Origin: Balneola sp.
GTDB lineage: Bacteria > Bacteroidota > Rhodothermia > Balneolales > Balneolaceae
DNA length: 63,099 bases
Assembly: GCA_003712055.1 (NCBI GenBank)
Contig: RHLJ01000008.1
Coordinates: 1 to 63,099 of the forward strand
Reading direction: 5' to 3'
In this document: positions 53,491 through 62,961 of the stretch, one piece after another
How positions within the stretch are numbered: the first letter of the stretch is position 1
Layout: the number at the start of each line of letters is the position of its first letter
Notes under the pieces: generated by a model
The model's database searches: none
Told to the model about the DNA's origin: nothing
The model's input: only the letters and a program-made list of their open reading frames with translations
Position numbers and translations under genes: made by a program

Positions 53491-56040
53491 GTGTTTAGTA
53501 AAGGTTCCTACATAATTTTCATAATTGGGGTAATTGGTGCCGTTGCTTTCTGGTTTCTTAGAGATCAGATAGACTTTAATGCGAATGGCCCGGTAAAACA
53601 AAGTGGTACTTCCATTGAGAATATGATTTTTGATATGTCCCCTATGTTGGGCTTCTCAATGGACAGCCTCGGGATTGCATCTACATTCCAACAGCATAGT
53701 GGATATATAAACAGTTTAAAAGATTCATTGGATGAAGAAATAACTCCTTCTCGAATGAATAAGAATAACGTTCATTCACAAAGTTGGGTGAGCGTTATTG
53801 CGCAAAAGGAGGGGCTCGGGCAATCAATTTTTGATCCTAACGGTGTATTTAGTCAGGGTAAGCTTACCATTCGCACCTCTAATTATGGAAGGGTAATACG
53901 CTTTCAAAATAATGAAGGTTTTTCGAATCCTACTTTTGTTCAGGGAGATTCAATTGAAGCAGTTGCTACCTCTGTGGTAGGGGATGTATTCGGCTATCCG
54001 CTAGATGATTATATACTGGTACAAAATCAGTATACCGATACGCTCTCACTGGAAAATTCTATTACTCTTGAAAATGAGATACAAACCGTTCCACAACTAA
54101 ATACTCAAAATGGTAATGGAGATAATGAAATAGAAATATCCTGGGTAAGGAAACCAGGAGTAACAAGTGGCCCCGAGCAGTTATCTATTTCTTTAACGAC
54201 TGTTGTGAAAGAGTTTGAGTCATTAAATGGGTTTACCACTCGTTTCGGGTATTCGATAAATAATTTTTCTGCCAAGAATGAACTTGAACCAGATAACTTA
54301 AATGTTGCTGGAGATGGCACTCTCAGTGCTTTTCAGATTGCGTTCTTTAGCACTGCTCTGCTGATTACAGTTCTGGTTTTTATAGTAGGCATTCGAAATA
54401 TTTTTAAAGGTAAGGTGGAATGGCGTAGAGCGTTATTCGTCTTTTTTGCCATCTCTATTACTTATTTGGGATGGCGCAGTATTTATTTTTGGAGTGTATT
54501 TGGCGATTTCCACGATACTAATACTGTATTTCTTTTAATACTCAATAACTTATTGACAGGCTTAATTTTGGGCCTGTATGCAGCAGTTGCCTATATAAGT
54601 TGGGAAGCTTTTGCAAGGAGCCAGAAAAATGGCCAGGTAGAATTAATGGATGCTTTCTGGCAGCGTAAGTTTTTTGTTCGGGAAACAGGAACAGCATTAG
54701 TTAATGGCTTCTTTATCGGGTGTATACTTCTTGGATTATTTGCACTGATTCTTTTTGTTCAGAATTCATATTTCAGCCAAAATGATAGTCAGTTCGGATT
54801 TACTGAAGCGGCAATTAAAGTGCGGATTTTAACCATTAATATGAGTGCCTGGTCTACTATCTGGTTGGTAGGATTTGCCCAAATTGGTTTTGTTTATGGT
54901 TTCTGTAAACATTGGATCAAAAACAGTTGGCTCTCAATCATTATTACTATTCTTTTCTCATCAATATCACTCACTGTGTTGGGAAGAGTGTTTGCTACCC
55001 CACTAACATTCTATGGTGATTTTTTAATTTTTATAGCTCTGGGATTCCTTCTGGTAATCGTTTACGAAAGGTATGGAATCATAACCGTGAATACAGCTTT
55101 ATGGGTATTTACAGCTGTTATTATGATGATGCCTTATGTAGGCTCAAGCGATATTGAAATGGCGTCCACATGGTGGGTGCAGGGCTTCTTGGTTGCCGGG
55201 GTTCCTCTATTTGGGTTTATAAGTCATAAGTATGGAATGCCTGTGGCTGAAGTTGGAGACTACATTCCGGAATATCAGGAGCGTATTGCCCAACATATGC
55301 GAGTCGAAAAGGAAATCGAAATTGCCAGGGAAAGCCAGTATAAGCTCATGCCTTTGCAGCCGCCATCAGGTGAAGGATTTGATGTATATGGTTTCTTTCT
55401 GCCTTCCTTTGAAGTAGGAGGAGATTACTTTGATTATGTTCTTACAAAAAACGAAGACGGTTCTCCCAATACTTTAACCATGGTTGTTGTAGATGTGTCT
55501 GGGAAAGCAATGCGAGCAGCAATGCCTGCCATTTTTACCAGCGGTTTATTGCTTTCCAGAATGAAGGATGACACTCCGGATCGGATACTTACAGATGTTA
55601 ATGAGCCAATTTTTACAAGAACGGATAAGCGTACATTTATCACATGTGCGATGGCCCAATACAACCTTGCCACGAAAACCATTTCAGTAGTTAATGCCGG
55701 GCATTGCAAACCAATTATTAAGAGAAACGGAGCTGCAGATTTTATTCAAACTCCAGAACCAAGGCTACCATTAGGGTTCAAATCAGATACAAAGTATCAT
55801 GCACAGGAATTCAAGCTAAAAAAGGGAGATGTATTCCTTCTCTATTCTGATGGCTTACCTGAAGCTGCTAATGAAAAAGGAGAACGCTTTGGCTTTGATG
55901 AAGTTCCGAGATTATTGGAACGGATTCATACTGAAAACTTGTCTTCTAACGAAATAGCCCAGGAGATAAAACGCACTGTTCAGAAATTCAGCAATTATCA
56001 ACTTGCTGATGATACAACAGTTATTTGCCTGAAAGTGTAA
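53491..56040 (+). CDS. Membrane-anchored SpoIIE/RsbU-type PP2C phosphatase
   Basis: 849 residues, start codon GTG. TM ~6-23, a periplasmic domain ~24-275, a multi-helix membrane region ~280-590, a coiled linker (RIAQHMRVEKEIEIARESQYKLMP) and a C-terminal PPM/SpoIIE phosphatase (~625-849) with GGDYFD (~643), VVDVSGKAM (~667), SDGLPEA (~785) and ADDTTVICL at the end, all metal-binding aspartates present. Such enzymes dephosphorylate anti-sigma-factor antagonists; none is nearby. TAATTTTG at 53414-53421 resembles a -7 box. It follows the kinase by 105 bp and may belong to the same stress circuit, but this is inferred from position only. Confidence 0.88.
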   Translation: MFSKGSYIIFIIGVIGAVAFWFLRDQIDFNANGPVKQSGTSIENMIFDMSPMLGFSMDSLGIASTFQQHSGYINSLKDSLDEEITPSRMNKNNVHSQSWVSVIAQKEGLGQSIFDPNGVFSQGKLTIRTSNYGRVIRFQNNEGFSNPTFVQGDSIEAVATSVVGDVFGYPLDDYILVQNQYTDTLSLENSITLENEIQTVPQLNTQNGNGDNEIEISWVRKPGVTSGPEQLSISLTTVVKEFESLNGFTTRFGYSINNFSAKNELEPDNLNVAGDGTLSAFQIAFFSTALLITVLVFIVGIRNIFKGKVEWRRALFVFFAISITYLGWRSIYFWSVFGDFHDTNTVFLLILNNLLTGLILGLYAAVAYISWEAFARSQKNGQVELMDAFWQRKFFVRETGTALVNGFFIGCILLGLFALILFVQNSYFSQNDSQFGFTEAAIKVRILTINMSAWSTIWLVGFAQIGFVYGFCKHWIKNSWLSIIITILFSSISLTVLGRVFATPLTFYGDFLIFIALGFLLVIVYERYGIITVNTALWVFTAVIMMMPYVGSSDIEMASTWWVQGFLVAGVPLFGFISHKYGMPVAEVGDYIPEYQERIAQHMRVEKEIEIARESQYKLMPLQPPSGEGFDVYGFFLPSFEVGGDYFDYVLTKNEDGSPNTLTMVVVDVSGKAMRAAMPAIFTSGLLLSRMKDDTPDRILTDVNEPIFTRTDKRTFITCAMAQYNLATKTISVVNAGHCKPIIKRNGAADFIQTPEPRLPLGFKSDTKYHAQEFKLKKGDVFLLYSDGLPEAANEKGERFGFDEVPRLLERIHTENLSSNEIAQEIKRTVQKFSNYQLADDTTVICLKV

Positions 56041-56128
56041 TTGGCATCTGCCAGTTTTACACCACCGGATACTTTGGCGTAATCTTTGGGATTGTAGTAC
56101 CAGTCAATCAACCTCAAAAACTAAATCG

Positions 56129-57127
56129 ATGGCTCAAGAACCTAATTTCGAACTCAATCTGCCTCCACAGTTTGAGCGAATTACCAAGAACATCCGGTTA
56201 ATCATTATTGGATTTATCGCGCTAGCCGCGGTCTTTTCCTCTTTCTTTACGGTCGAACCTGAAGAAGTAGGCATAATTACCCGTTTTGGAGAATATCAAA
56301 GACAAGCAGAACCGGGACTGAATTTTAAAATTCCGTTCATTGAAAATCTTCAGCTTGTACCAATCAGAAGACAATTAAAACAAGAATTCGGTTATCGAAC
56401 ACTAGAAGCAGGTGTTAATTCTACTTACCGAAAAGCTGGTTATGGTGGCGAATCCATCATGCTAACTGGTGATCTGAATTTGGGAGATGTAGAATGGGTG
56501 GTCCAATACCGAATAGACGACCCCTATAATTTCCTCTATAAAGTAAGGGAAAGTGAAGCTACACTTAGAGATGTATCAGAAGCTGCAATGCGACAAGTTG
56601 TTGGAGATCGGACGGTAGATGAAGTAATTACAGAAGGACGGGCTGAACTCGCAATCGCTGCTCAGGAAATTCTTCAGGAAATAGTTAAAGAATACGAAAT
56701 GGGGATCAAGATAGATCAGATCCTTATTCAAGATGTTAATCCTCCAGATCCGGTTAAGCCCTCTTATAATGGAGTAAACGAAGCGGAGCAACAAAGGGAA
56801 ACATTAATCAACCAGGCTCGGGCAGATTATAACCGTGTAATTCCTAGGGCATCAGGTGAAGCTGAGCAAACTATCCAACAAGCCGAAGGTTATGCGCTTG
56901 ATAGAGTAAATCGTGCTCAGGGTGAGGTTTCTCGTTTCAATGATATCTATGAAGAGTTTATTAAAGCACCAGAGATTACCAAGCAAAGGATTTTCTTAGA
57001 GACGATGGAAGATATACTTCCAAAAATGGGGCAGAAGATTATTACTGATGAAGAAGGTAATAGTGTGATTCCCTTATTACAGCTACAGATGCAAGGTGCC
57101 CGAAGTACCTCAGGAACTAACCAATAA
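56129..57127 (+). CDS. hflK: HflK-like band-7/SPFH membrane protein
   Basis: 332 residues. Cytoplasmic N-terminus, one TM (~23-42), then the SPFH domain opening with TVEPEEVGIITRFGEYQRQAEPGL, and a coiled-coil tail with AEGYALDRVNRAQGE. Forms with HflC the cage that surrounds and restrains the FtsH protease. Lies 18 bp before hflC. The gap before it (56041-56128) carries TGGCGTAATCTTTGGG, a poor sigma54 resemblance that I do not call. Confidence 0.93.
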   Translation: MAQEPNFELNLPPQFERITKNIRLIIIGFIALAAVFSSFFTVEPEEVGIITRFGEYQRQAEPGLNFKIPFIENLQLVPIRRQLKQEFGYRTLEAGVNSTYRKAGYGGESIMLTGDLNLGDVEWVVQYRIDDPYNFLYKVRESEATLRDVSEAAMRQVVGDRTVDEVITEGRAELAIAAQEILQEIVKEYEMGIKIDQILIQDVNPPDPVKPSYNGVNEAEQQRETLINQARADYNRVIPRASGEAEQTIQQAEGYALDRVNRAQGEVSRFNDIYEEFIKAPEITKQRIFLETMEDILPKMGQKIITDEEGNSVIPLLQLQMQGARSTSGTNQ

Positions 57128-57145
57128 TTTTCAAAAATTAAGATC

Positions 57146-58093
57146 ATGAAAGAATTAAAAGGTATAATCTTTTTAGTAGTTTTGGGAGTTTTAGCGTTAG
57201 TACTCTCTCAAACTTTGTACGTAGTAAGTGAGACCAATCAGGTTATAGTCACTCAATTTGGTAAGCCCACCGGAGAAGCTGTTACCAATCCAGGCTTACA
57301 CATTAAGATCCCATTTCTTCAAAAAGCGAACTATTTCGAAAAGCGATATTTAGAATGGGATGGTGATCCAAACCAGGTTCCAACCAAGGATAAAGTATTT
57401 ATCTTTGTTGATACCTATGCTCGTTGGAGAATTACCGATCCTCTCAGGTATTTTGAGCGATTAGGATTTGAGCAACAGGCACAATCCAGACTGGATGATA
57501 TTCTGGATGGGGAAACAAGAAATGCCGTGGCATCACATAATTTAATCGAATTGATACGGAACTCGAACAGGCCTCTTGAAGCATCTTCGGATATATCAGA
57601 TGTTGTTCAGGACACACTTCAATCAATAGTAGTAGGAAGGGAGGAAATTCAAGATCAGATTGTTGAACTTGCAAACCAACGTACTGCAGACCTTGGAATA
57701 GAAGTACTCGACTTTAGATTTAAGCGTATTAACTATGCTGAAGAAGTGCGACGTACAGTCTATGACCGAATGATTTCTGAACGAAACAGAATTGCAGATA
57801 AATTCAGATCGGAAGGCCAGGGTGAATCATCCCGAATAAATGGTGAGAAAGATCGTGAATTATTGCGCATTCAGTCGGAAGCATTTAGAGAAGCGGAGAC
57901 TATTAGAGGTAGGGCGGATGCTGAAGCCGCTGCTATTTATAATGAGGCTTACAATAAAACAGCTTCTGCTCGTGAGCTATATGCTTTTCTAAAAAGTATG
58001 GAGGCATATAGAAACACTATCGATTCCGAAACTTCATTGATTATTTCAACCGACAGTGAGTTTTATAAGTATTTAAACTCTATCGAAGACTAA
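57146..58093 (+). CDS. hflC: HflC-like band-7/SPFH membrane protein
   Basis: 315 residues. N-terminal TM (~5-24), SPFH domain starting VSETNQVIVTQFGKPTGEAVTNPGLH, a long helical region with RSEGQGESSRINGEKDRE (~222-239), and the terminal LIISTDSEFYKYL typical of HflC. Pairs with HflK upstream. Followed by a strong terminator. Confidence 0.95.
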   Translation: MKELKGIIFLVVLGVLALVLSQTLYVVSETNQVIVTQFGKPTGEAVTNPGLHIKIPFLQKANYFEKRYLEWDGDPNQVPTKDKVFIFVDTYARWRITDPLRYFERLGFEQQAQSRLDDILDGETRNAVASHNLIELIRNSNRPLEASSDISDVVQDTLQSIVVGREEIQDQIVELANQRTADLGIEVLDFRFKRINYAEEVRRTVYDRMISERNRIADKFRSEGQGESSRINGEKDRELLRIQSEAFREAETIRGRADAEAAAIYNEAYNKTASARELYAFLKSMEAYRNTIDSETSLIISTDSEFYKYLNSIED

Positions 58094-58112
58094 TACTCGG
58101 ATTGATATTCTT

Positions 58113-58146
58113 AAAAGCACGAATGACATCATTCGTGCTTTTTTTA
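58113..58146 (+). terminator. Rho-independent terminator of hflKC
   Basis: Perfect 13-bp stem AAAGCACGAATGA / TCATTCGTGCTTT (58114-58126, 58129-58141) with a 2-nt gap at the apex, followed by TTTTTATTTTTTT. Confidence 0.93.
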
Positions 58147-58200
58147 TTTTTTTCACTGTTACTCAAATAGCTATCTTGAATAAAAATAAGTTCGGCTATA

Positions 58201-59934
58201 GTGAATTTTAAAGAACTACTTCCTAAACTGGATCCAAATCTTAGGATTGAGTATCGGTTATTTGATATAACTCTTTTCCTTACCGTAGTAGTTTTTGCAT
58301 TTTGGACTATTTACTCGATTGCAGCAAACTACACCCCAATAATTAAGACAGTATATATTGTCTGTTTTATAATCTATACCGGGATTTATGTGTTCTATAA
58401 AATTGGTGTTTCGTTCAAAGTTGCTACTGCGGTTTACTATAGTTTTGCTCTCTTGATGCTGATATATGCCTGGTTACCTGCAGGAGGGATAACTGGTGCT
58501 ATTGTACAAATGTTTATTCTGGTTTTTGTTTCAGGTTTGATGGTGCTTCATCTTCGTGCCTATCTCGCATTTGTCGCAGCCTGTTTGGTTATTATTCTTA
58601 TCTATTCCTATCAGGAGATGACTGTCCCTAATCTGGCGGTTGCATATACCAGTGAAATAGCTCGTATAAGAGACTTATCGATAACAAGCTTTATCACATT
58701 ATGTGTGCTTGCTTATGCACTTTTCGTTTTTAAGAGAGCATATTCCAGAGACAGGAAAAAGCTTAAGGGAACTATCCTGGAACTAGCTGAAGAAAAAGAA
58801 AAGGCAATGTCGGCAGATAAAGCGAAGTCCGATTTTCTAGCTACAATCAGTCATGAAATGAGAACCCCTTTAAACGGGATTGTAGGATTATCAGAACTCT
58901 TACAAGAGACGTCTCTCGATGATGAGCAAAAAGATTTAGTATCCAGTTTGTCTTATAGCAGCGAGTTACTTCATAGTTTAATCAGTGATATCCTGGATGT
59001 AACCCTTATAGAAAGTGGAAAATTGGCATTTCAGGCAAGCGAGATTGAAGTTCAAAAAGATATTGAGCGTCTCATAAAACTGGTAAAACCAAGAGTAGAT
59101 AAAAAGGAAGGAAAGGTAGATCTGATTATTAATCATGACAAGAAAATCCCAAAAGTATTAATAGGAGATGTACTCCGGTTTCGTCAGATACTTCTCAATC
59201 TCATTAACAATGCTATCAAATTTACTAATGAAGGGCAGGTTACGATTAAGTCAGAATTGATAGACATCGCCGGGGAAAACGCAGAAATAAAATTCTCTGT
59301 AATTGATACTGGCGTTGGAATTTCGGAAGAAGCTCAAGCTAACTTATTCAGCAAATTTTATAAGGGTAGTACAGATAGAAATATTGAAGGAACTGGATTG
59401 GGATTATCTATTTCAAAAAAATTAGTATCATTAATGGGCGGTGAAATCGGCTTTGAATCTGAAGAAGGAGCAGGCTCTGAATTTTGGTTTCAGCTGCCGT
59501 TTATGATCGGCGAAGAAAAGAAGCTTGAGGTTGACAAACAACAATTGGAAGGACTAACTATGGAAACTTTGCAGATTTTAGTTGCAGAGGATGTGCGTAT
59601 TAATAGAATCGTAATTCGAAAGATGCTGGAAGGTTTTGGAATAGCAACCATTGATGAAGCAGAACATGGAGAAGAAGCAGTTCAAATGGCAAAATCTAAA
59701 GCTTATGATATCATTTTAATGGATATGCAGATGCCCGTTATGGACGGTTTTGAAGCTTCTGAATTAATTAAAAAAGATACCTCTGACAATAAGAAGCCGG
59801 TCATTTTAGCAATAACTGCTAATGCACTTATGAATGATCAGGAAAAATATACACGAGCTGGAATTGATGGTTTTGTGAGTAAACCTATAACAAAAGAAAT
59901 GCTCAAGGAAGCGTTAGGTAAGTACCTGAACTAA
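58201..59934 (+). CDS. Hybrid sensor histidine kinase with C-terminal receiver
   Basis: 577 residues, GTG start. Five or six transmembrane segments in ~20-180 form an integral membrane sensor without a large periplasmic domain. HisKA H-box SDFLATISHEMRTPLNG with H218, HATPase with NLINNAIKFTNEG, DTGVGIS and GTGLGLSISKKL, then a receiver domain with D508 in ILMDMQMPVMDG and the conserved Lys in VSKPIT. No cognate output regulator is adjacent; the TATCTTGA ~30 bp upstream may be its -7 box. Its stop overlaps the end of the convergent aarF-like gene by 4 bp. Confidence 0.93.
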   Translation: MNFKELLPKLDPNLRIEYRLFDITLFLTVVVFAFWTIYSIAANYTPIIKTVYIVCFIIYTGIYVFYKIGVSFKVATAVYYSFALLMLIYAWLPAGGITGAIVQMFILVFVSGLMVLHLRAYLAFVAACLVIILIYSYQEMTVPNLAVAYTSEIARIRDLSITSFITLCVLAYALFVFKRAYSRDRKKLKGTILELAEEKEKAMSADKAKSDFLATISHEMRTPLNGIVGLSELLQETSLDDEQKDLVSSLSYSSELLHSLISDILDVTLIESGKLAFQASEIEVQKDIERLIKLVKPRVDKKEGKVDLIINHDKKIPKVLIGDVLRFRQILLNLINNAIKFTNEGQVTIKSELIDIAGENAEIKFSVIDTGVGISEEAQANLFSKFYKGSTDRNIEGTGLGLSISKKLVSLMGGEIGFESEEGAGSEFWFQLPFMIGEEKKLEVDKQQLEGLTMETLQILVAEDVRINRIVIRKMLEGFGIATIDEAEHGEEAVQMAKSKAYDIILMDMQMPVMDGFEASELIKKDTSDNKKPVILAITANALMNDQEKYTRAGIDGFVSKPITKEMLKEALGKYLN

Positions 59935-61256
59935 ACGGCTGCATAGTTTTCAAATTCCATATCCAATAATTTACTGAGTACAATCTTAGCTCCCTTCGTA
60001 TTAATTTGAGCTCCGAGCTTAATTAGTATACTGTATAGTCCTGTATGAACACGGCTGGTATATAAGAAGTGTTTAGAGCCTCGCAACTCATTAGATAAAG
60101 GCGCTTCTTTTGTGAAATGCCGAATCTCCTCATCGAATTTAGGGTCACTGAAATCAAACACATCATATCTATATGGTTTAGAAAACATGATCCCATAATT
60201 TCGTGCGAAGTTATAGTATTCCTCTTCCCGTTCCTGTGTTTCTGATTCCGGATTAATAACATCCAGTTTGATATATAAATCTCTAATAGCTTCGAGATCG
60301 TTAGCCAGGTGAGTGGGGAGTAACTTTAAGTAATTTTTGAAGAACTCATCCGGGAAAAGCTTTACACATCCAAAATCGATCACTCCTAGTTTTCCATCGT
60401 AAGTGAATAGGAAATTACCTGGATGGGTATCTGCATGTACATACCCGCCTACTCTTATTTCTTCATGGAAAAAGTCCCATATCATTTGGCCAAAATGATT
60501 ACGCTCTTCCTGGGAAGGGTTTTCTTTTAGAAACTCGCCAAGGTGCCTTCCTTCAATAAAGCTCATGCAAAGCACTTTTTCAGTAGAATATTGTTGAATC
60601 CATTTTGGGATTTGTATGACTTCATTTCCGAATCTTCTCCTGAACTCATCAATTTGAGAACCCTCATGGATATAATCAGTCTCTTCCATCAAAGTATTTT
60701 TGATCTCATTAAAATAAGGGTCTATATCCTGCCCTTTTTTTATGATTCGTTTTGCTAAAGACTTAGCCACTGCCATATCGGAATTGATGGTTTCCCTTAC
60801 ATTTGGATACTGAATCTTTACAGCAACTTTTTGGCCATCTTTAAGTTCAGCACGATGTACCTGTCCAATAGAAGCTGCCGCAAATGCTTGGGTGTCAAAT
60901 TTCTTGAAGATCTTTTCCGGGTAGTCTCCTAGCTCTCTTTTGATTATAGTTCGAACCAGAGCCTTATTAATAGGAGGTACGGAATATTGTGCCTGGCTCA
61001 TTACCTCAGCGAATTCCTCTGGTAGAAAGCCCTGATCCATGCTCATTCCTTGGGCTATCTTGAGTGCAGTACCTCTTAGCTTAGTAAATTCCTTAAAAAC
61101 TTCTTTAGCGTTGTTTGTATGGAATTCTTTGTCATCTATTTCATTCCCTTTTACTTTCTTCTTTATATACCGCTGAGCATAATTAGTACCCACCTTAATA
61201 CCCGTCTTCGCGATTATTTTTCCTCGTTCAAATTTTGAGGATGGAAAATCACTCAT
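59931..61256 (-). CDS. ABC1/AarF (UbiB-like) atypical kinase
   Basis: 441 residues from the ATG at 61256 (MSDFPSSKFERGK); a GTG at 61271 would add five residues but GTGAGG sits about 10 bp before the ATG as a ribosome site. UbiB/ADCK-family kinase-like ATPase: N-terminal KxGQ-like motif in the variant form KIAQ (TALKIAQGMS), Ala-rich loop AAASIGQVHRA, HADTHPGNFL, and metal site VIDFGCVKL. Members support quinone or lipid metabolism. The ATG lies within the end of the TetR gene (8-bp overlap), so the two are coexpressed. Confidence 0.88.
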   Translation of the reverse strand: MSDFPSSKFERGKIIAKTGIKVGTNYAQRYIKKKVKGNEIDDKEFHTNNAKEVFKEFTKLRGTALKIAQGMSMDQGFLPEEFAEVMSQAQYSVPPINKALVRTIIKRELGDYPEKIFKKFDTQAFAAASIGQVHRAELKDGQKVAVKIQYPNVRETINSDMAVAKSLAKRIIKKGQDIDPYFNEIKNTLMEETDYIHEGSQIDEFRRRFGNEVIQIPKWIQQYSTEKVLCMSFIEGRHLGEFLKENPSQEERNHFGQMIWDFFHEEIRVGGYVHADTHPGNFLFTYDGKLGVIDFGCVKLFPDEFFKNYLKLLPTHLANDLEAIRDLYIKLDVINPESETQEREEEYYNFARNYGIMFSKPYRYDVFDFSDPKFDEEIRHFTKEAPLSNELRGSKHFLYTSRVHTGLYSILIKLGAQINTKGAKIVLSKLLDMEFENYAAV

Positions 61257-61959
61257 TATCAGTAACCTCACTTTTATTATCAGAAAACATGTCTTTTAAA
61301 CAATCTCCAAATAGAGGAATATTATCCCCCATTCCTATGGTGCCAAACATATACTTGGCAAGATCAAATCCCTTGTCTATGGCTTTATTGTAAATAGTTT
61401 CCTCAAAGAGAGAAGTTAGTTTATCGACAAGAGCTAGAGTGTTTTCTTTCTGATCTGACTTATCATTTAACCAGAATTTTACCAGGAATAAATATTGGCT
61501 GGTAAGCAGAGAGTAGAAATAATCCTTCATGAAAAAGCCTGCACTTACAGCAATATTTCCGTCGGAAGTGAGAAAATCTTTAAACAAAGCAGAAACTTCT
61601 TTATGAAATTCTGATCGTGAGCCCTTACTGAAGACAAATTTATGATAGGTATCATCAGCAAATCCACCTTCATCAGTTAGCATATCAAAAAGGGTATAAA
61701 TGAAGTTTGAAAACTTCTCAGAAATTGAATAGCTCTCAAAGTCCTCAATTTCCTCTATCATTGCCCAGTATTGGTAAATCAAAGCCGGGTAATAGAATGA
61801 TAGAATGGCATTTTTATTCGGGAAGTAAGAATAGATTTCAGATGCACTAAGTCCGGTTTTATCTACTAAATCCGGGATACTTAGTTTTTGTTTGGCTTCA
61901 TAAAGTTCTACCGCCGCCCAGGTAATCTCGATCTTCTTATTAATTTTCTCTGCACTCAT
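61249..61959 (-). CDS. TetR/AcrR-family transcriptional regulator
   Basis: 236 residues. N-terminal helix-turn-helix (~10-58) with LSIPDLVDKTGLSASEIYSYFPNKNAIL, the TetR recognition-helix pattern; the rest is an all-helical ligand domain. Overlaps the downstream ABC1 kinase gene and is divergent from the YhhQ transporter, with 108 bp between. TCGAACGTTAAC around 61972-61983 could be part of its operator, but I find no clean palindrome. Confidence 0.85.
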   Translation of the reverse strand: MSAEKINKKIEITWAAVELYEAKQKLSIPDLVDKTGLSASEIYSYFPNKNAILSFYYPALIYQYWAMIEEIEDFESYSISEKFSNFIYTLFDMLTDEGGFADDTYHKFVFSKGSRSEFHKEVSALFKDFLTSDGNIAVSAGFFMKDYFYSLLTSQYLFLVKFWLNDKSDQKENTLALVDKLTSLFEETIYNKAIDKGFDLAKYMFGTIGMGDNIPLFGDCLKDMFSDNKSEVTDNE

Positions 61960-62067
61960 GATGATTTAATTTCGAACGTTAACAAATCGATTACAACAGA
62001 AGTTCGTTCTGCATAAAAAATAGCGTACTTTACTTTCTTTAGTTCCAAAATTTAATTCATGTAGTCT

Positions 62068-62808
62068 ATGGATCATAAAAGAGATGCACTGTTTCTGACT
62101 CTTTCGGGTATTTTTCTAACCTCATTGGTACTGGGAAACGTAATTGGAACGACAAAGTTTGTAACTATTTTCACCATTGATATGCCTGGCTGGTTGCAGG
62201 CTATAACTCCTGAATTGGTGAGGAACGGGAGTATTTATTCAATGAGTGTTCCTGCCGGTTTGATTGCCTATCCGTTTACTTTTTTAGCGACAGATTTAAT
62301 CTCTGAATTATTTGGTCGGAAAAAGGCGCAACTCATTGTTTGGGTAGGATTTTCTATGAACTTCTTTATGCTATTCTTGATGTCAGTAAATCATTGGCTC
62401 CCAAATTCAGCAGGAGTTAGTGGTGGATTGGACTTATTCGAGGGAGTTTATGAGTTCATGGTTGGGAATGTAATTGCTAGTATGATCGCCTATCTAATTG
62501 CACAAAGTGTAGACGTTCGCCTTTTCCATTTTTGGAAGAAGAAAACAAAAGGAAAGCATCTTTGGTTACGAAATAATGGATCCACAATGTTTAGCCAATT
62601 GATCGATTCAACTGCCATTATTACTATTCTATATGTGGCAGGTAATTTAGGCGATAGTATCAATTCCATTCCGGCTGTAATAATTCTGATTCTCAACTCT
62701 TATCTCTTCAAGTTTTTCTTTGCCCTATTTGATACTCCATTAATGTATTTGGGAGTAAAATTGTTTAGCAGATTTGAAGAGGATCCTGAGGTAAGTCGAT
62801 CTTATTAG
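62068..62808 (+). CDS. YhhQ-type queuosine precursor transporter
   Basis: 246 residues with about six or seven membrane segments. VPAGLIAYPFTFLATDLISELFGRKKAQ is the conserved core of the YhhQ/QPTR (DUF165, vitamin-uptake-like) family, which imports 7-cyano- or 7-aminomethyl-7-deazaguanine for tRNA queuosine. SQLIDSTAIITILYV (~180-194) is the second family motif. Monocistronic. Confidence 0.9.
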   Translation: MDHKRDALFLTLSGIFLTSLVLGNVIGTTKFVTIFTIDMPGWLQAITPELVRNGSIYSMSVPAGLIAYPFTFLATDLISELFGRKKAQLIVWVGFSMNFFMLFLMSVNHWLPNSAGVSGGLDLFEGVYEFMVGNVIASMIAYLIAQSVDVRLFHFWKKKTKGKHLWLRNNGSTMFSQLIDSTAIITILYVAGNLGDSINSIPAVIILILNSYLFKFFFALFDTPLMYLGVKLFSRFEEDPEVSRSY

Positions 62809-62828
62809 CGGCTTATAAAAACATCTCT

Positions 62829-62855
62829 AAATTTTCTTCAAAAAAAAGAAAATTT
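62829..62855 (+). terminator. AT-rich hairpin after the YhhQ gene
   Basis: AAATTTTCTT and AAGAAAATTT (62829-62838, 62846-62855), perfect 10-bp stem with a CAAAAAA loop, 20 bp after the stop codon. Weak AU stem; could end transcription in either direction. Confidence 0.45.
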
Positions 62856-62868
62856 ATTCTCTTTTCGG

Positions 62869-62901
62869 TTTGCAAATTATAACAGCTTCGCCGTACCTTT
62901 G
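62869..62901 (+). promoter_or_regulatory. Bacteroidota-type promoter (TTTG-N21-TACCTTTG)
   Basis: TTTG at 62869-62872 and TACCTTTG at 62894-62901, spacing 21 bp, an exact match to the TAnnTTTG -7 consensus with its -33 TTTG. Predicted start near 62906-62908. It drives whatever follows to the right; no coding region is seen before the window end. Confidence 0.7.
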
Positions 62902-62905
62902 TAAT

Positions 62906-62961
62906 CCTTTCGAGGAAACGAAATCGCTGGTTTAAAACGCAAGTTTAGGTCAGCTTTTTTT
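62906..62961 (+). ncRNA. Candidate short structured RNA or attenuator leader
   Basis: From the predicted start, a small hairpin TTTCG-AGGAAA-CGAAA (62908-62923) is followed by a longer stem GCTGGTTTAAAAC / GTTTAGGTCAGC closed by a GCAA (GNRA) tetraloop (62926-62954) and TTTTTTT (62955-62961). This would release a ~55-nt RNA or attenuate a transcript continuing beyond the window. From 62962 to 63099 there is a further hairpin (GAGCTT/AAGCTC near 63019-63035) and no convincing gene; a start codon may occur at 63096. Confidence 0.45.

Noticed and set aside
56075-56090. TGGCGTAATCTTTGGG upstream of hflK as a fifth sigma54 promoter
   Set aside because: It lacks the CAC of the -24 box and the C of TTGC, and no TGT-N10-ACA pair lies 54 bp upstream.
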